A DNA stretch of 64,000 nt from assembly GCF_007556585.1 (NCBI RefSeq), contig NZ_VJNA01000002.1:55231-119230 (forward strand), written 5' to 3'. This DNA comes from Tepidimonas aquatica (GTDB lineage Bacteria; Pseudomonadota; Gammaproteobacteria; Burkholderiales; Burkholderiaceae_C). The translations under genes were made by a program, and so were the position numbers. The notes below the pieces were generated by a model. It had not been told where the DNA came from. It was given only the letters and a program-made list of their open reading frames with translations, and did not search any database. Positions 7,710-16,311 of the stretch are shown here, in pieces. The first letter of the stretch is position 1. Each line of letters starts with the position of its first letter.

Positions 7710-9386
7710 ATGGCCGACCCCAACCTCGCCTTGCTCGCTGGCCGGCGCCTGCCGTGGCGCTGGCGGCTGCACGCCCCGTGGGTGCAGCTGGCGGTGGTGG
7801 TGTTGGCGCTGGTGCTGGCCGCGCCGGTGCTGGCGCTGTTGGCGGCGGCGCTGGGGTGGAACGCCGACTCCTGGGCCGTGTTGCGCGAGATGGCTGCCAC
7901 CACATTGCCCGGCTACGCGCTGACCAGCGTGGTGGTGTGTGTCGCGGTGGGGGTGGCGGTGGCGCTGGTTGGCACCGCCACCGCGGTGGCGGTGACGGTG
8001 TTCGATTTTCCAGGCCGCCGCGTGGCCGAGTGGGTGCTGCTGCTGCCACTGGCCATGCCGGCTTACGTGACCGCCTACGCCTACACCGACTTTTTGCAGT
8101 ACGCCGGCCCGGCGCAGACGTGGCTGCGCGACACCTTTGGCCTGCGGGGCCGGGTGCTGCCAGACATCCGCTCCACCTGGGGGGCGGTGTGGGTGTTCAC
8201 GTTCACGCTGTACCCGTATGTGTACCTGCTGGCACGCACGGCGCTGACCGAGCGTGCCGCCCAGTTGCTGGAAGCGGCGCGGCTGCTGGGCGCGCCGCTG
8301 GGCCGGCGCCTGCGCACGGTGGCCCTGCCGATGGCGCGCCCGGCCATTGCCGCCGGCGTGGCGCTGGCGCTGATGGAAACGCTGGCCGACTTTGGCGTGG
8401 TGAGCTACTTTGGTGTGCAGACGTTCACGGCGGGCATTTACAAGGCGTGGCTGGTGATGGACGACCGCGTGGCAGCCGCGCAGCTGGCGTGGATGTTGCT
8501 GGCCACCGTCGGCGTGCTGCTGTGGGCCGAGCAGCGCGCCCAGCGCCGCCTGCGCTTTGCGACGGCGCGCCCAGGCCGTGCGGGGGCCGAAGCGCAGCCG
8601 GTGCGGCTGCAGGGCCGCGGCGTGGCGGTGGTGTGGCTGGTGTGCGGCCTGCCGGTGCTGCTGGGGTTTGGCCTGCCAGTGCTGTTCATGCTGCGTCCGC
8701 TGGTGCAGGGGTGGGATGTGCTGCCGTGGCAGGCCTTTGCCGGTTGGGCGCGCAACAGCGTGACGCTGGCAGGCACGGCCGCCGGGTTGACCACCGTGGC
8801 GGCGCTGGTGCTGGGCTACGCGGTGCGGCGGCTGGCCACCCCGCTGGTGCAGGGGGCGGTGCGGGTGGTCGCGCTGGGCTACGCGGTGCCGGGGGCGGTC
8901 ATCGTCGTGGGTTTGCTGTTGCCGCTGGGTTGGGTGCAGGCGCACTGGCCCGAGGCCACGTTGGCCGCTTGGGTGACGACGACCGCGCTGGGGGTGCTGT
9001 GGGCGTACATGGTGCGCTTCACCGCGGTGGCGCTGCAGTCGGTGCAAAGTGGCTACGCGCGTGTGCCGGCTAACTTCGATGACGCTGCCCGCATGTTGGG
9101 CGTGCGCGGCGTGGCGCTGTGGTGGCGCGTGCACTGGCCGCTGCTGCGCCGCTCGGTGCTGGCTGCGGCGCTGCTGGTGTTTGTGGACGTGATGAAGGAG
9201 CTGCCCGCCACGCTGGTGCTGCGCCCGTTCAACATGGATACGCTGGCCGTGGTGGCGCACCAAATGGCCCGCGACGAGCGGCTGGGCGAAGCGGCCCTGC
9301 CGGCGCTGACGTTGGTGGCGGTGGGCTTGGTGCCGGTGATGCTGCTCAGCCGCGCCTTGCGGCGGGGTGAGGCCAACGCCTGCTGA
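7710..9386 (+). CDS. fbpB: ABC transporter permease, ferric-iron type (FbpB-like)
   Basis: This 558-residue inner-membrane protein is made of two fused permease halves, each with about six hydrophobic segments, as in FbpB/SfuB-type iron permeases. The EAA-type coupling loops that contact the ATPase are visible as 'EAARLLGAPLGRRLRTVALPMARP' fragments in the first half (about residue 190) and 'DDAARMLGVRGVALWWRVH' in the second (about residue 455). It is divergent from fbpC with 48 bases between starts, an unusual split because the genes are commonly in one operon. The periplasmic binding protein must be encoded elsewhere. Confidence 0.85.
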   Translation: MADPNLALLAGRRLPWRWRLHAPWVQLAVVVLALVLAAPVLALLAAALGWNADSWAVLREMAATTLPGYALTSVVVCVAVGVAVALVGTATAVAVTVFDFPGRRVAEWVLLLPLAMPAYVTAYAYTDFLQYAGPAQTWLRDTFGLRGRVLPDIRSTWGAVWVFTFTLYPYVYLLARTALTERAAQLLEAARLLGAPLGRRLRTVALPMARPAIAAGVALALMETLADFGVVSYFGVQTFTAGIYKAWLVMDDRVAAAQLAWMLLATVGVLLWAEQRAQRRLRFATARPGRAGAEAQPVRLQGRGVAVVWLVCGLPVLLGFGLPVLFMLRPLVQGWDVLPWQAFAGWARNSVTLAGTAAGLTTVAALVLGYAVRRLATPLVQGAVRVVALGYAVPGAVIVVGLLLPLGWVQAHWPEATLAAWVTTTALGVLWAYMVRFTAVALQSVQSGYARVPANFDDAARMLGVRGVALWWRVHWPLLRRSVLAAALLVFVDVMKELPATLVLRPFNMDTLAVVAHQMARDERLGEAALPALTLVAVGLVPVMLLSRALRRGEANAC

Positions 9387-9426
9387 GCTAACGCGGCTTG
9401 CGATGACCGGCGCACGATGCGGCGGC

Positions 9427-9501
9427 TGGTCCCCCCGCCAGGAATCGAACCTGGATTTGCCGCTTAGGAGGCGGCCGTTCTATCCATTGAACTACGGCGG
9501 G
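9427..9501 (-). tRNA. tRNA-Arg (anticodon CCT)
   Basis: The minus strand folds into a 75-nt cloverleaf: D stem GTTC/GAAC, anticodon stem GCCGC/GCGGC around loop CTCCTAA (anticodon CCT, reading AGG), T stem CCAGG/CCTGG with loop TTCGATT, discriminator A and an encoded CCA end. The acceptor arms CCCGCCG and CGGGGGG leave one internal G-G mismatch at position 4-69. The gene lies alone between the fbpB stop and the VWA gene. Confidence 0.93.
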
Positions 9502-9553
9502 ATGCCGACTGCGAATTATCGCCGATGCCCCCGCGCGTTCAGGGCGCCGGCCC

Positions 9554-10741
9554 TTACTTCGACAGCAGCCGCATCGCTTCTTCCAGCCCCTTGAGGGTGA
9601 GCGGGTACATGCGTCCGCCGACCAGCTGGCGGATGATGCCGATGCTTTGGCGGTACTCCCACACGCCCTGCGGTTCCGGGTTGATCCAGACGTGGTGCGG
9701 GTAGGCGTGGGTGAGCCGCTGCAGCCACTCGGCGCCGGGCTCTTCGTTGTTGTACTCGACGCTGCCGCCCGGCTGCAGGATTTCGTACGGGCTCATCGTG
9801 GCGTCGCCCACCAGGATCAGCTTGTAGTCCTTGTTGTAGGTGCGGATGACGTCCCAGGTGGGGATTTTTTCCGCGTAGCGGCGTCGGTTGTTCTTCCACA
9901 CGTAGTCGTAGACGCAGTTGTGGAAGTAATAGAACACCAGGTGCTTGAACTCGGCCCGCGCAGCGGAAAAGAGCTCTTCCACGCGCTGGATATGCTCGTC
10001 CATCGTGCCGCCGACGTCCATCAGCAGCAGCACTTTGACGTGGTTGTGCCGCTCAGGCACCATCTTAATGTCGAGACAGCCCGCGTTGGCCGCGGTGGCG
10101 CGGATGGTGTCGGGCAGGTCCAACTCCAGCGCCGAGCCTTCGCGCGCAAAGCGGCGCAGCCGCCGCAGGGCCATTTTGATGTTGCGCGTGCCCAGCTCCT
10201 GGGTATCGTCGTAGTCGCGGTACAGGCGCTGTTCCCATACCTTGACGGCGCTGCGGTTGCCGCCTTGGCCGCCGATGCGTATGCCTTGCGGGTTGTACCC
10301 ACCGTGGCCAAACGGGCTGGTGCCGCCGGTGCCGATCCACTTGTTGCCGCCGGCGTGACGCTCCTTTTGCTCTTCGAGCCGCTTGCGCAGCTCTTCGAAC
10401 AGCTGGTCGTAGTCGTAGCGCGGGGCAGCGGCCTTTTGTTCTTCGCTGAGCAGCCGCTGCAGCGCCTGGCGCAGCCATTCGGCCGGGATGTCGCGCGTGA
10501 AGTCCGCCAGCTGCTCCACGCCTTGGAAGTACGCCGCAAACGCGCGGTCGAACTTGTCGTAGTGCTTTTCGTCTTTGACCAGCGTGCAGCGCGCCAGATG
10601 GTAAAAATCCTCCAGCGAGCACGCCTCGGGGTTGCGCGGACCCACCACACCGGCCTGCAGCGCCTCCAGCAGCGTCAAGTACTCTTTGACCGACACCGGC
10701 AGCTTGGCCGCGCGCAGCGTGTAGAAAAAGTCGATCAGCAT
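9554..10741 (-). CDS. VWA domain-containing protein (CoxE-like)
   Basis: This 395-residue cytoplasmic protein has a charged helical N-terminal half (about 1-130), a Gly-rich linker with 'GTGGTSPFGHGGYNPQG' (about 140-160), and a C-terminal von Willebrand A domain starting near residue 233 with 'KVLLLMDVGGTMDEHI'. The metal-binding MIDAS motif, normally DxSxS, is altered here to DVGGT. By family knowledge CoxE-like VWA proteins act with MoxR AAA ATPases as chaperone pairs that insert metals or mature large complexes. The MoxR gene lies immediately upstream on the same strand (23 bases), matching that pairing. The client is unknown. Confidence 0.82.
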   Translation of the reverse strand: MLIDFFYTLRAAKLPVSVKEYLTLLEALQAGVVGPRNPEACSLEDFYHLARCTLVKDEKHYDKFDRAFAAYFQGVEQLADFTRDIPAEWLRQALQRLLSEEQKAAAPRYDYDQLFEELRKRLEEQKERHAGGNKWIGTGGTSPFGHGGYNPQGIRIGGQGGNRSAVKVWEQRLYRDYDDTQELGTRNIKMALRRLRRFAREGSALELDLPDTIRATAANAGCLDIKMVPERHNHVKVLLLMDVGGTMDEHIQRVEELFSAARAEFKHLVFYYFHNCVYDYVWKNNRRRYAEKIPTWDVIRTYNKDYKLILVGDATMSPYEILQPGGSVEYNNEEPGAEWLQRLTHAYPHHVWINPEPQGVWEYRQSIGIIRQLVGGRMYPLTLKGLEEAMRLLSK

Positions 10742-10764
10742 GGTCGTCTGCGCCTTGCGCCCGC

Positions 10765-11607
10765 TCAGCGGTTGCGCTGGTTCATGAACACCAGCTTCTC
10801 AAACAGCGCCAGGTCCTGCTCGTTTTTCAGCAGCGCGCCCACCAGCGGTGGGATGGCGATCTGCCCCTCGGCGCTGGCCAGCGCGCTGGGCGCGATGTCC
10901 TCGGCCGCCAGCAGCTTGAGCCAGTCCAGCAGCTCCGAGGTCGAGGGGCGCTTTTTGAGCCCGGGCAGTTGGCGGATGTCGAAAAACACCTTCAGCGCGG
11001 CGCGCACCAGCTCGTCCTTCAGGCCGGGGAAGTGCACGTCGACGATGCGCTTCATCGTGGCCGGGTCGGGGAACTTGATGTAGTGGAAGAAGCAGCGCCG
11101 CAAAAAGGCGTCGGGCAGCTCTTTTTCGTTGTTGGAGGTGATGAACACCAGCGGCCGGTGGCGCGCCCGGATGGTTTCGCGTGTCTCGTAGCAGTGAAAC
11201 TCCATGCGGTCGAGCTCGCGCAGCAGGTCGTTGGGGAATTCGATGTCGGCCTTGTCGATCTCGTCGATCAGCAGCGCCACAGGCTGCTCGGCGGCGAACG
11301 CCTCCCACAGCACGCCTTTGACGATGTAGTTGCGAATGTCCTTGACGCGGTCGTCGCCCAACTGGCTGTCGCGCAGCCGGCTGACGGCGTCGTACTCGTA
11401 CAGGCCTTGCTGGGCCTTGGTGGTGGATTTGATGTGCCACTGCAGCAGCGGCATGCCCAGCGCCTGCGCTACCTCCTCGGCCAGCATCGTCTTGCCGGTG
11501 CCGGGCTCGCCTTTGAGCAGCAGCGGCCGCTGCAGGCGGATGGCGGCGTTGACGGCCAGCAGCAGGTCGGGGGTGGCCACGTAGGTGGAAGAGCCTTCAA
11601 AACGCAT
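10765..11607 (-). CDS. MoxR-family AAA+ ATPase
   Basis: This 280-residue AAA+ ATPase has Walker A GEPGTGKT (residues 33-40), Walker B 'VALLIDEIDKAD' (about 105-115), and a sensor/arginine-finger region 'FITSNNEKELPDAFLRRC' (about 150-168). It belongs to the MoxR group whose members work with VWA-domain partners; such a partner is encoded directly downstream. The ATG giving MRFEGSSTYV is chosen; the open frame runs ten codons further upstream without family similarity. The diheme cytochrome gene is divergent with about 150 bases between starts. Confidence 0.88.
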   Translation of the reverse strand: MRFEGSSTYVATPDLLLAVNAAIRLQRPLLLKGEPGTGKTMLAEEVAQALGMPLLQWHIKSTTKAQQGLYEYDAVSRLRDSQLGDDRVKDIRNYIVKGVLWEAFAAEQPVALLIDEIDKADIEFPNDLLRELDRMEFHCYETRETIRARHRPLVFITSNNEKELPDAFLRRCFFHYIKFPDPATMKRIVDVHFPGLKDELVRAALKVFFDIRQLPGLKKRPSTSELLDWLKLLAAEDIAPSALASAEGQIAIPPLVGALLKNEQDLALFEKLVFMNQRNR

Positions 11608-11692
11608 CGTGCATCCTTGGGGTGAGGCTGCGCGCACGGGGTCAACCTAGGGAAACTCCTGCCCCGGTTGGGCCCGTCGGCGCGGGGGGAAC

Positions 11693-11713
11693 ACTGGAAC
11701 CAGTCTATATAAT
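11693..11713 (+). promoter_or_regulatory. Promoter -10 TATAAT with upstream palindrome, for the diheme cytochrome c
   Basis: A consensus TATAAT lies at 11708-11713, 45 bases before the cytochrome start. Immediately upstream ACTGG (11693-11697) and CCAGT (11700-11704) form a perfect inverted repeat around AA, close to the -10/-35 spacer where a regulator could act. No good -35 hexamer is seen, which would fit an activator-dependent promoter (inference). Confidence 0.5.
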
Positions 11714-11758
11714 CCGGCGTTGATTTTTGTCAAACAACCCTGCGATTGTGCTTGCAAC

Positions 11759-12424
11759 ATGAACCAAACGCCGACTCTGCTGCTCAAGACCGCTGTCGCG
11801 GCTGTGACGTTGATGGGGGCCGCTGGCGCCTGGGCCCAGGTGGCCGGTGACGCCAAGGCAGGGGAGGCCAAGGCCGCCATGTGCATCGGCTGCCACGGCA
11901 TTCCGGGCTACCAGAACAGCTTCCCGGAAATCCACCGGGTGCCGATGATCTCGGGCCAGTCGGCGCCGTACATCAGCGTCGCGCTGCAAGCTTACCGCAA
12001 GGGTGATCGCAAGCACCCGACGATGCGCGGTATCGCTGGCTCGCTGACCGACCAAGACATCGCCGACCTGGCCGCGTTTTACAGCACGCACCACAGCGCC
12101 CAGGCGCCCGAGCAGCCGGCCAAGGCGCCTTCGGCGGCGGTGGCGCAGTTGTTGGAAAGGGGCGCCTGTGCGTCGTGCCACGGCGCCAATTTCAGCAAGC
12201 CCATCGACCCCAGCTACCCCAAGATCGCCGGCCAGCACGCCGACTACCTGTTCGTGGCCCTCAAGTCGTACAACGTGCAGGGCAACCCCTACATTGGGCG
12301 TGCCAACCCGATCATGGGCGGCATCACCCAACAGTTCAGCAACGCCGAGCTGAAGCAGCTGGCCAACTACCTGGCCAGCCTGCCGGGCGAGCTGGCCACC
12401 AAGCCGCAGCCGCGCTTCCGCTGA
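11759..12424 (+). CDS. Diheme cytochrome c (c4-type)
   Basis: This 221-residue periplasmic protein has a signal peptide ending at AWA-Q (residue 26/27) and two heme c attachment motifs, CIGCH at 42-46 and CASCH at 137-141, one per roughly 90-residue half, each followed by a distal Met candidate in a 'PTMRGIAG' or 'PIMGGIT' context. Two tandem class I domains of this size are the cytochrome c4 pattern; c4 proteins carry electrons to terminal oxidases. It is a single-gene unit with its own TATAAT promoter and a strong terminator downstream, divergent from moxR. Confidence 0.9.
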   Translation: MNQTPTLLLKTAVAAVTLMGAAGAWAQVAGDAKAGEAKAAMCIGCHGIPGYQNSFPEIHRVPMISGQSAPYISVALQAYRKGDRKHPTMRGIAGSLTDQDIADLAAFYSTHHSAQAPEQPAKAPSAAVAQLLERGACASCHGANFSKPIDPSYPKIAGQHADYLFVALKSYNVQGNPYIGRANPIMGGITQQFSNAELKQLANYLASLPGELATKPQPRFR

Positions 12425-12465
12425 GGCCGCGCGGGCACCCCGCCCGCCCACGTCCACGCCACACG

Positions 12466-12493
12466 ACCGGCCCCCAGCGGGCCGGTTGGTTTT
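12466..12493 (+). terminator. Rho-independent terminator after the cytochrome c gene
   Basis: ACCGGCCC (12466-12473) pairs perfectly with GGGCCGGT (12479-12486) across a five-base loop, followed by TGGTTTT. It ends the cytochrome transcript before the speDE promoter. Confidence 0.8.
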
Positions 12494-12549
12494 GGGGCGT
12501 GCCGCGGCCTACCCGTGGCGATAGCCTATTTCCACGGTGGGCGCGGGGG

Positions 12550-12555
12550 TATAAT
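12550..12555 (+). promoter_or_regulatory. Candidate -10 element TATAAT for speDE
   Basis: A consensus TATAAT lies 64 bases before the ATG at 12620. The -35 region is weak (TATTTC at 17-bp spacing). A transcript from here would have a leader of about 57 bases with no obvious riboswitch fold. Confidence 0.5.
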
Positions 12556-12619
12556 GTTGGGTTTTCGTCCAGGCCGCATCGGTCTGGTGGTGCAACACGA
12601 TTGGATGGGGGATTGGGCC

Positions 12620-13900
12620 ATGCAAGGGCTTCATCTGACGGCTGATCTGTACGACTGCCGAGGGGCCGACGGTCTGATGACCGACGCGGCGGTGCTGGCC
12701 GAGCTGTGCCGGCGCCACACGATCGGGGTGGGTTTGACCCTGGTCGATGAGAAGTGGTATCCGTTTCCACCGTACAACGGCCAGCCCGGCGGCGTGACCG
12801 GTATGTTGCTGCTGGCCGAGTCGCACCTGGCCGTGCACACCTGGCCGGAGCGCCGCGCCGTCACGTTGGACGTGTACGTGTGCAACTTCACCACCGACAA
12901 CTCGGCCAAGGCCGAGGCGTTGCTGCGCGAGATCGTGGCCGCGTTCGAGCCGGGCCGCAGCGAAATCCACCGCCTGCAACGCGGCAGCGAGCAGCGGCCG
13001 CCCGCCGAGACCGTGCTCGAAGCCCTCAACGACGCCGGCGACGCGGTCTATGGCTACACCGCCTCCGAGCGTGTGCTGGCCAAGCGCAGCCCGTACCAGA
13101 CCATCGAAGTGCTGCGCACGCCGCGCTTCGGGCTGGCGATGCGCATCGACGGCCACTTCATGACTTCCGAAGGCGAGGAGTTTTACTACCACGAATGCCT
13201 GGTGCACCCGGCGGCGGTGGCGCACGGTGTGCCGCGGCAGGTGCTGATCATCGGCGGTGGCGACGGCGGCGCGGCCGAGGAGGTGCTGAAGCACCGCAGC
13301 GTCGAGCGTGTCGTGATGGCCGAGCTGGACGCCGAGGTGGTCGCGGTGGCCAAGCAGCACTTCGCGGCCGTGCACCGTGGGGTGTTTGATGACCCCCGGC
13401 TGCAGGTGCGCATTGGCGACGGCTTGGCCTACGTGGCCGACACGCAGGACCGCTTTGACCTGATTCTGCTGGATCTGACCGATCCCGAGACCCCCGCCGG
13501 CTCGCTGTACACCGAGGCGTTTTTCCGTGCCCTGCGCCGCATCCTCAACCCCGGCGGCGCCGTGGTGCTGCACACCGGCACACCGGTGTTCGAGCCCGAG
13601 CAGGTCGCGCGCATCAACGCCGAGCTGCGCGCGGTGTTCGAGCAGGTGCACCCGTTTGGGCTGTACGTGCCGCTGTATGGCGCGTACTGGGGGTTTGCCA
13701 TCGCATCGGACACGTTGCAGCCGCGCGCGTTGGACGCTGCCGTGTTGGCCGCGCGCGTGCAGGCGTTGCCCGACCTGCAGTACTACAACGCCGACGTGCA
13801 CCACGCCCTGTTTGCGCTGCCGAACTACTACCGCAAGCTGGTGCAACCGCACTGCCCGCGAACGCCGACTGGCTGCTGCGCCGAGGCGGCTGCGGTGTAA
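12620..13900 (+). CDS. Fused S-adenosylmethionine decarboxylase / spermidine synthase (SpeD-SpeE)
   Basis: This 426-residue protein joins two polyamine enzymes in one frame. Residues 1 to about 130 are a prokaryotic AdoMet decarboxylase proenzyme: the start MQGLHLTADLYDC is typical, and the self-cleavage site is ESHLAVHTWPE with the pyruvoyl-forming Ser at 68. From about residue 145 to the end is an aminopropyltransferase with the AdoMet-binding 'IIGGGDGGAAEEVLKH' (about 210-225) and 'LDLTDPETPAG' active-site loop. Decarboxylated AdoMet made by the first half can be used by the second to make spermidine from putrescine. No internal stop or restart is seen at the junction. The upstream extension of the frame is ignored because family similarity starts at this ATG. 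Confidence 0.92.
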   Translation: MQGLHLTADLYDCRGADGLMTDAAVLAELCRRHTIGVGLTLVDEKWYPFPPYNGQPGGVTGMLLLAESHLAVHTWPERRAVTLDVYVCNFTTDNSAKAEALLREIVAAFEPGRSEIHRLQRGSEQRPPAETVLEALNDAGDAVYGYTASERVLAKRSPYQTIEVLRTPRFGLAMRIDGHFMTSEGEEFYYHECLVHPAAVAHGVPRQVLIIGGGDGGAAEEVLKHRSVERVVMAELDAEVVAVAKQHFAAVHRGVFDDPRLQVRIGDGLAYVADTQDRFDLILLDLTDPETPAGSLYTEAFFRALRRILNPGGAVVLHTGTPVFEPEQVARINAELRAVFEQVHPFGLYVPLYGAYWGFAIASDTLQPRALDAAVLAARVQALPDLQYYNADVHHALFALPNYYRKLVQPHCPRTPTGCCAEAAAV

Positions 13901-13913
13901 GTGATCGGCTCAG

Positions 13914-13931
13914 CGGCGCCTGCGGGCGCCG
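13914..13931. terminator. Hairpin between convergent speDE and argH
   Basis: CGGCGCC (13914-13920) pairs perfectly with GGCGCCG (13925-13931) around a four-base loop, followed by TCTTGTT. It lies between the speDE stop (13900) and the argH stop (13938), so it can serve as a bidirectional terminator; the T tract is weak. Confidence 0.6.
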
Positions 13932-13937
13932 TCTTGT

Positions 13938-15398
13938 TCAAACCAGCCCGGCGAGCCGCTGGCGGTGGCGCTGCAGCTGGGCGCGCACCTGCACCGGGGC
14001 GGTGCCACCGACGGTGGCGCGCGCCGCCAGGCTGCCTTGCAGGCTCAGCACGTCGTAGACGTCCGCTTCGATGGCCGGGTGGAAGCGTTGCAGCTCGGGC
14101 AGCGGCAGCTCGCTGAGGTCCACGCCGCGCTCGCTGGCCACGCGCACGGCGGCGGCCACCGTCTCGTGCGCGTCGCGAAACGGCACGCCTTTTTTGACCA
14201 GGTAGTCGGCCAAATCGGTGGCGGTGGCAAAGCCCTTGCGCGCGGCGGCTTCCATCGCGGTGCGGTTGACCGTGAGGCCCCCGCTGCGCTGCCCCGTGGC
14301 CGGGTCACGCTCGCCGCCGATCATGTCGACAAAGATGCGCAGCGTGTCGCGCAGCGTGTCAACGGTGTCGAACAGCGGCTCTTTGTCCTCTTGGTTGTCC
14401 TTGTTGTAGGCCAGCGGCTGGCCCTTCATCAGCGTCAGCAGCGCCATCAGGTGCCCCACCACGCGCCCGGTCTTGCCGCGCGCCAGCTCCGGCACGTCCG
14501 GGTTTTTCTTTTGCGGCATGATCGAGCTGCCGGTGGTGAAGCGGTCGGCGATGCGGATGAAGCCAAAGTTTTGGCTCATCCACACAATGAGCTCTTCGCT
14601 CAGGCGGCTGATGTGCACCATGATCAGCGCCGCGGCCGCGGTGAATTCGATCGCAAAGTCGCGGTCGCTGACGGCGTCCAGGCTGTTGAGGCAAAGCTGG
14701 GGCTCGCCGCGCTCGTCGACCATGCCCAGCGTGCGGGCCACGCGTTCGCGGTCCAGCGGGTAGGTGGTGCCAGCCAGGGCGGCGCTGCCCAGCGGCAGCC
14801 GGTTGACGCGGCGGCGCACCTCCAGCATGCGCTCTTCGTCGCGCGCCAGCATTTCCACGTACGCCAGCAGGTGGTGCGCCAGGCTGACCGGCTGCGCCAC
14901 CTGCAGGTGGGTGAAGCCGGGCAGGATCGTCTCCACATGCTCGTCGGCCACGCGCACCAGCGCTGCCTGCAGCTCGCGCAGCAGCGCCACCAGACCGTCG
15001 ATTTCGTCGCGCAGCCACAGCCGCACGTCGGTGGCGACTTGGTCGTTGCGGCTGCGGCCGGTGTGCAGCCGTTTGCCGGCGTCGCCGACGAGCTGCGTCA
15101 GCCGCGCCTCGATGTTGAGGTGCACGTCCTCCAGCGCCAGCTTCCACTCGAACGTGCCGGATTCGATTTCCTGCGCGATCTGCTGCAGGCCGCGCTGGAT
15201 GTCGACCCAGTCCTGCGCGCTGATGATGCCCTGCGCGGCCAGCATCTCGGCGTGCGCCAGGCTGCCCTGGATGTCGGCTTTCCACAGCCGCCGGTCGAAA
15301 AAGACGCTGGCCGTGTAGCGCTGCACCAACTCGCTCATCGGTTCGGTGAACAGGGCTGACCAGGCCTGGGACTTGGCATCGAGCTGGTTGTGCGACAT
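13938..15398 (-). CDS. argH: Argininosuccinate lyase
   Basis: ArgH is a cytoplasmic homotetramer that cleaves argininosuccinate to arginine and fumarate, the last step of arginine synthesis. The superfamily signature [12 protein letters not shown] is present at about residues 288-299, with '[12 protein letters not shown]' (about 113-124) and the catalytic-His region '[10 protein letters not shown]' (about 160) upstream. The 486-residue length is slightly above the usual 460. The ATG giving [10 protein letters not shown] is selected from a longer open frame. It is divergent from the LytTR regulator, the same arrangement as argH and algZR-hemC in other proteobacteria, except that the kinase gene is missing here. 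Confidence 0.95.
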   Translation of the reverse strand: MSHNQLDAKSQAWSALFTEPMSELVQRYTASVFFDRRLWKADIQGSLAHAEMLAAQGIISAQDWVDIQRGLQQIAQEIESGTFEWKLALEDVHLNIEARLTQLVGDAGKRLHTGRSRNDQVATDVRLWLRDEIDGLVALLRELQAALVRVADEHVETILPGFTHLQVAQPVSLAHHLLAYVEMLARDEERMLEVRRRVNRLPLGSAALAGTTYPLDRERVARTLGMVDERGEPQLCLNSLDAVSDRDFAIEFTAAAALIMVHISRLSEELIVWMSQNFGFIRIADRFTTGSSIMPQKKNPDVPELARGKTGRVVGHLMALLTLMKGQPLAYNKDNQEDKEPLFDTVDTLRDTLRIFVDMIGGERDPATGQRSGGLTVNRTAMEAAARKGFATATDLADYLVKKGVPFRDAHETVAAAVRVASERGVDLSELPLPELQRFHPAIEADVYDVLSLQGSLAARATVGGTAPVQVRAQLQRHRQRLAGLV

Positions 15399-15510
15399 GG
15401 GGCAGGGCAAAGGCTGGACGGCCGCGGCGGGCTCAGGGTATAAAGTCAAGGCTGACAGGGATTGTACCGGCGCGCCGTCGCCGCACGGGCCGCGCCGCAG
15501 GAGGCTGACG

Positions 15511-16311
15511 ATGGCAACGCGCGTGCTGGTGGTGGACGACGAGGCGCTGGCGCGGCAGCGCCTGCGCGATCTGTTGCTGGAGTGGCAGCCCGACGCCGAC
15601 GTGGCCGAGGCCGCCGACGCGCGCACGGCGCTGGCGCGGCTGCGATCGGAGCCGTGGGACGTGGCGCTGCTGGACGTGCAAATGCCGGGGTTGGATGGCT
15701 TGGCGCTGGCGGCGCTGCTGCGCGACCAGCCGAAAGCGCCGGCGCTGGTGTTCGTTACCGCGCACGCCGAGCACGCGCTGCGCGCGTTCGAGCTCGACGC
15801 GGTGGACTACCTGACCAAGCCGGTGCGCCGCGAGCGTTTGCACCAAGCCTTGGACAAAGCCCTGCGCTGGCACGCCTCGGGCGCGGCCGCGGCGCCCGAG
15901 CCCGCCCCGGCACGCCCCGCCGCCACGACCGAGGCGCTCATCATCCATGAGCGCGGCCGCACCGAGCGCGTGCCGCTGGACGACGTCATTTACCTCAAAG
16001 CCGAGCTCAAGTACCTGACCGTGCGCACCGCCCAGCGCAGCTACATCTACGACGGTGCGCTGCACGACTTCGAGCGCAGCCAGCCCGAGCGCTGGTTGCG
16101 CATCCACCGCAACGCGCTGGTGGCGCGCCAGCGCGTGCGGTCGCTGCAGCGTGTGCACGAACGTGGCGCCGGCCCCGAGGGCGAAGCGTTCGACGGTTGG
16201 GTGGTGCTGCTGGAGGGCGTGCCGGAGCGCCTGCAAGTGTCGCGCCGCCAGTTGCCCACCGTGCGCGAAGCCCTGCGCGCCGAAGCCGCCGTGCTAGCAT
16301 CGGGCGCATGA
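15511..16311 (+). CDS. algR: LytTR-family response regulator (AlgR-like)
   Basis: This 266-residue regulator has a receiver domain (about 1-120) with the acidic pair VVDDE, phosphoacceptor Asp55 in 'ALLDVQMPG' and conserved Lys in 'DYLTKPV' near residue 108. A Pro/Ala linker leads to a C-terminal LytTR DNA-binding domain (about 145-255). Its position between argH (divergent) and hemC matches algR. The AlgZ/FimS histidine kinase that normally sits next to it is absent: only 112 bases separate argH and this start, and downstream it overlaps hemC by ATGA. The ATG at 15511 follows a GCAGGAGG-type ribosome site. A remote or no kinase may phosphorylate it (inference). Confidence 0.88.
   Translation: MATRVLVVDDEALARQRLRDLLLEWQPDADVAEAADARTALARLRSEPWDVALLDVQMPGLDGLALAALLRDQPKAPALVFVTAHAEHALRAFELDAVDYLTKPVRRERLHQALDKALRWHASGAAAAPEPAPARPAATTEALIIHERGRTERVPLDDVIYLKAELKYLTVRTAQRSYIYDGALHDFERSQPERWLRIHRNALVARQRVRSLQRVHERGAGPEGEAFDGWVVLLEGVPERLQVSRRQLPTVREALRAEAAVLASGA
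16295..16300 (+). promoter_or_regulatory. Candidate internal -10 element TAGCAT for hemC
   Basis: TAGCAT inside the end of the algR-like gene is followed by seven bases and the hemC ATG, the recurrent leaderless spacing. It could give hemC a transcript independent of algR. Confidence 0.35.

Noticed and set aside
7679..9073. Alternative plus-strand frame over fbpB
   Set aside because: The product is a Gly/Ala/Arg-rich shadow; the 7710 frame has transmembrane segments and EAA loops.
9427..9553. tRNA-Arg as an integration site with an att repeat
   Set aside because: No integrase gene and no second copy of the tRNA 3' end were seen nearby.
12556..12619. Leader of speDE as a possible riboswitch or uORF regulator
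   Set aside because: No stable stem set or conserved riboswitch core could be recognised in about 60 bases.
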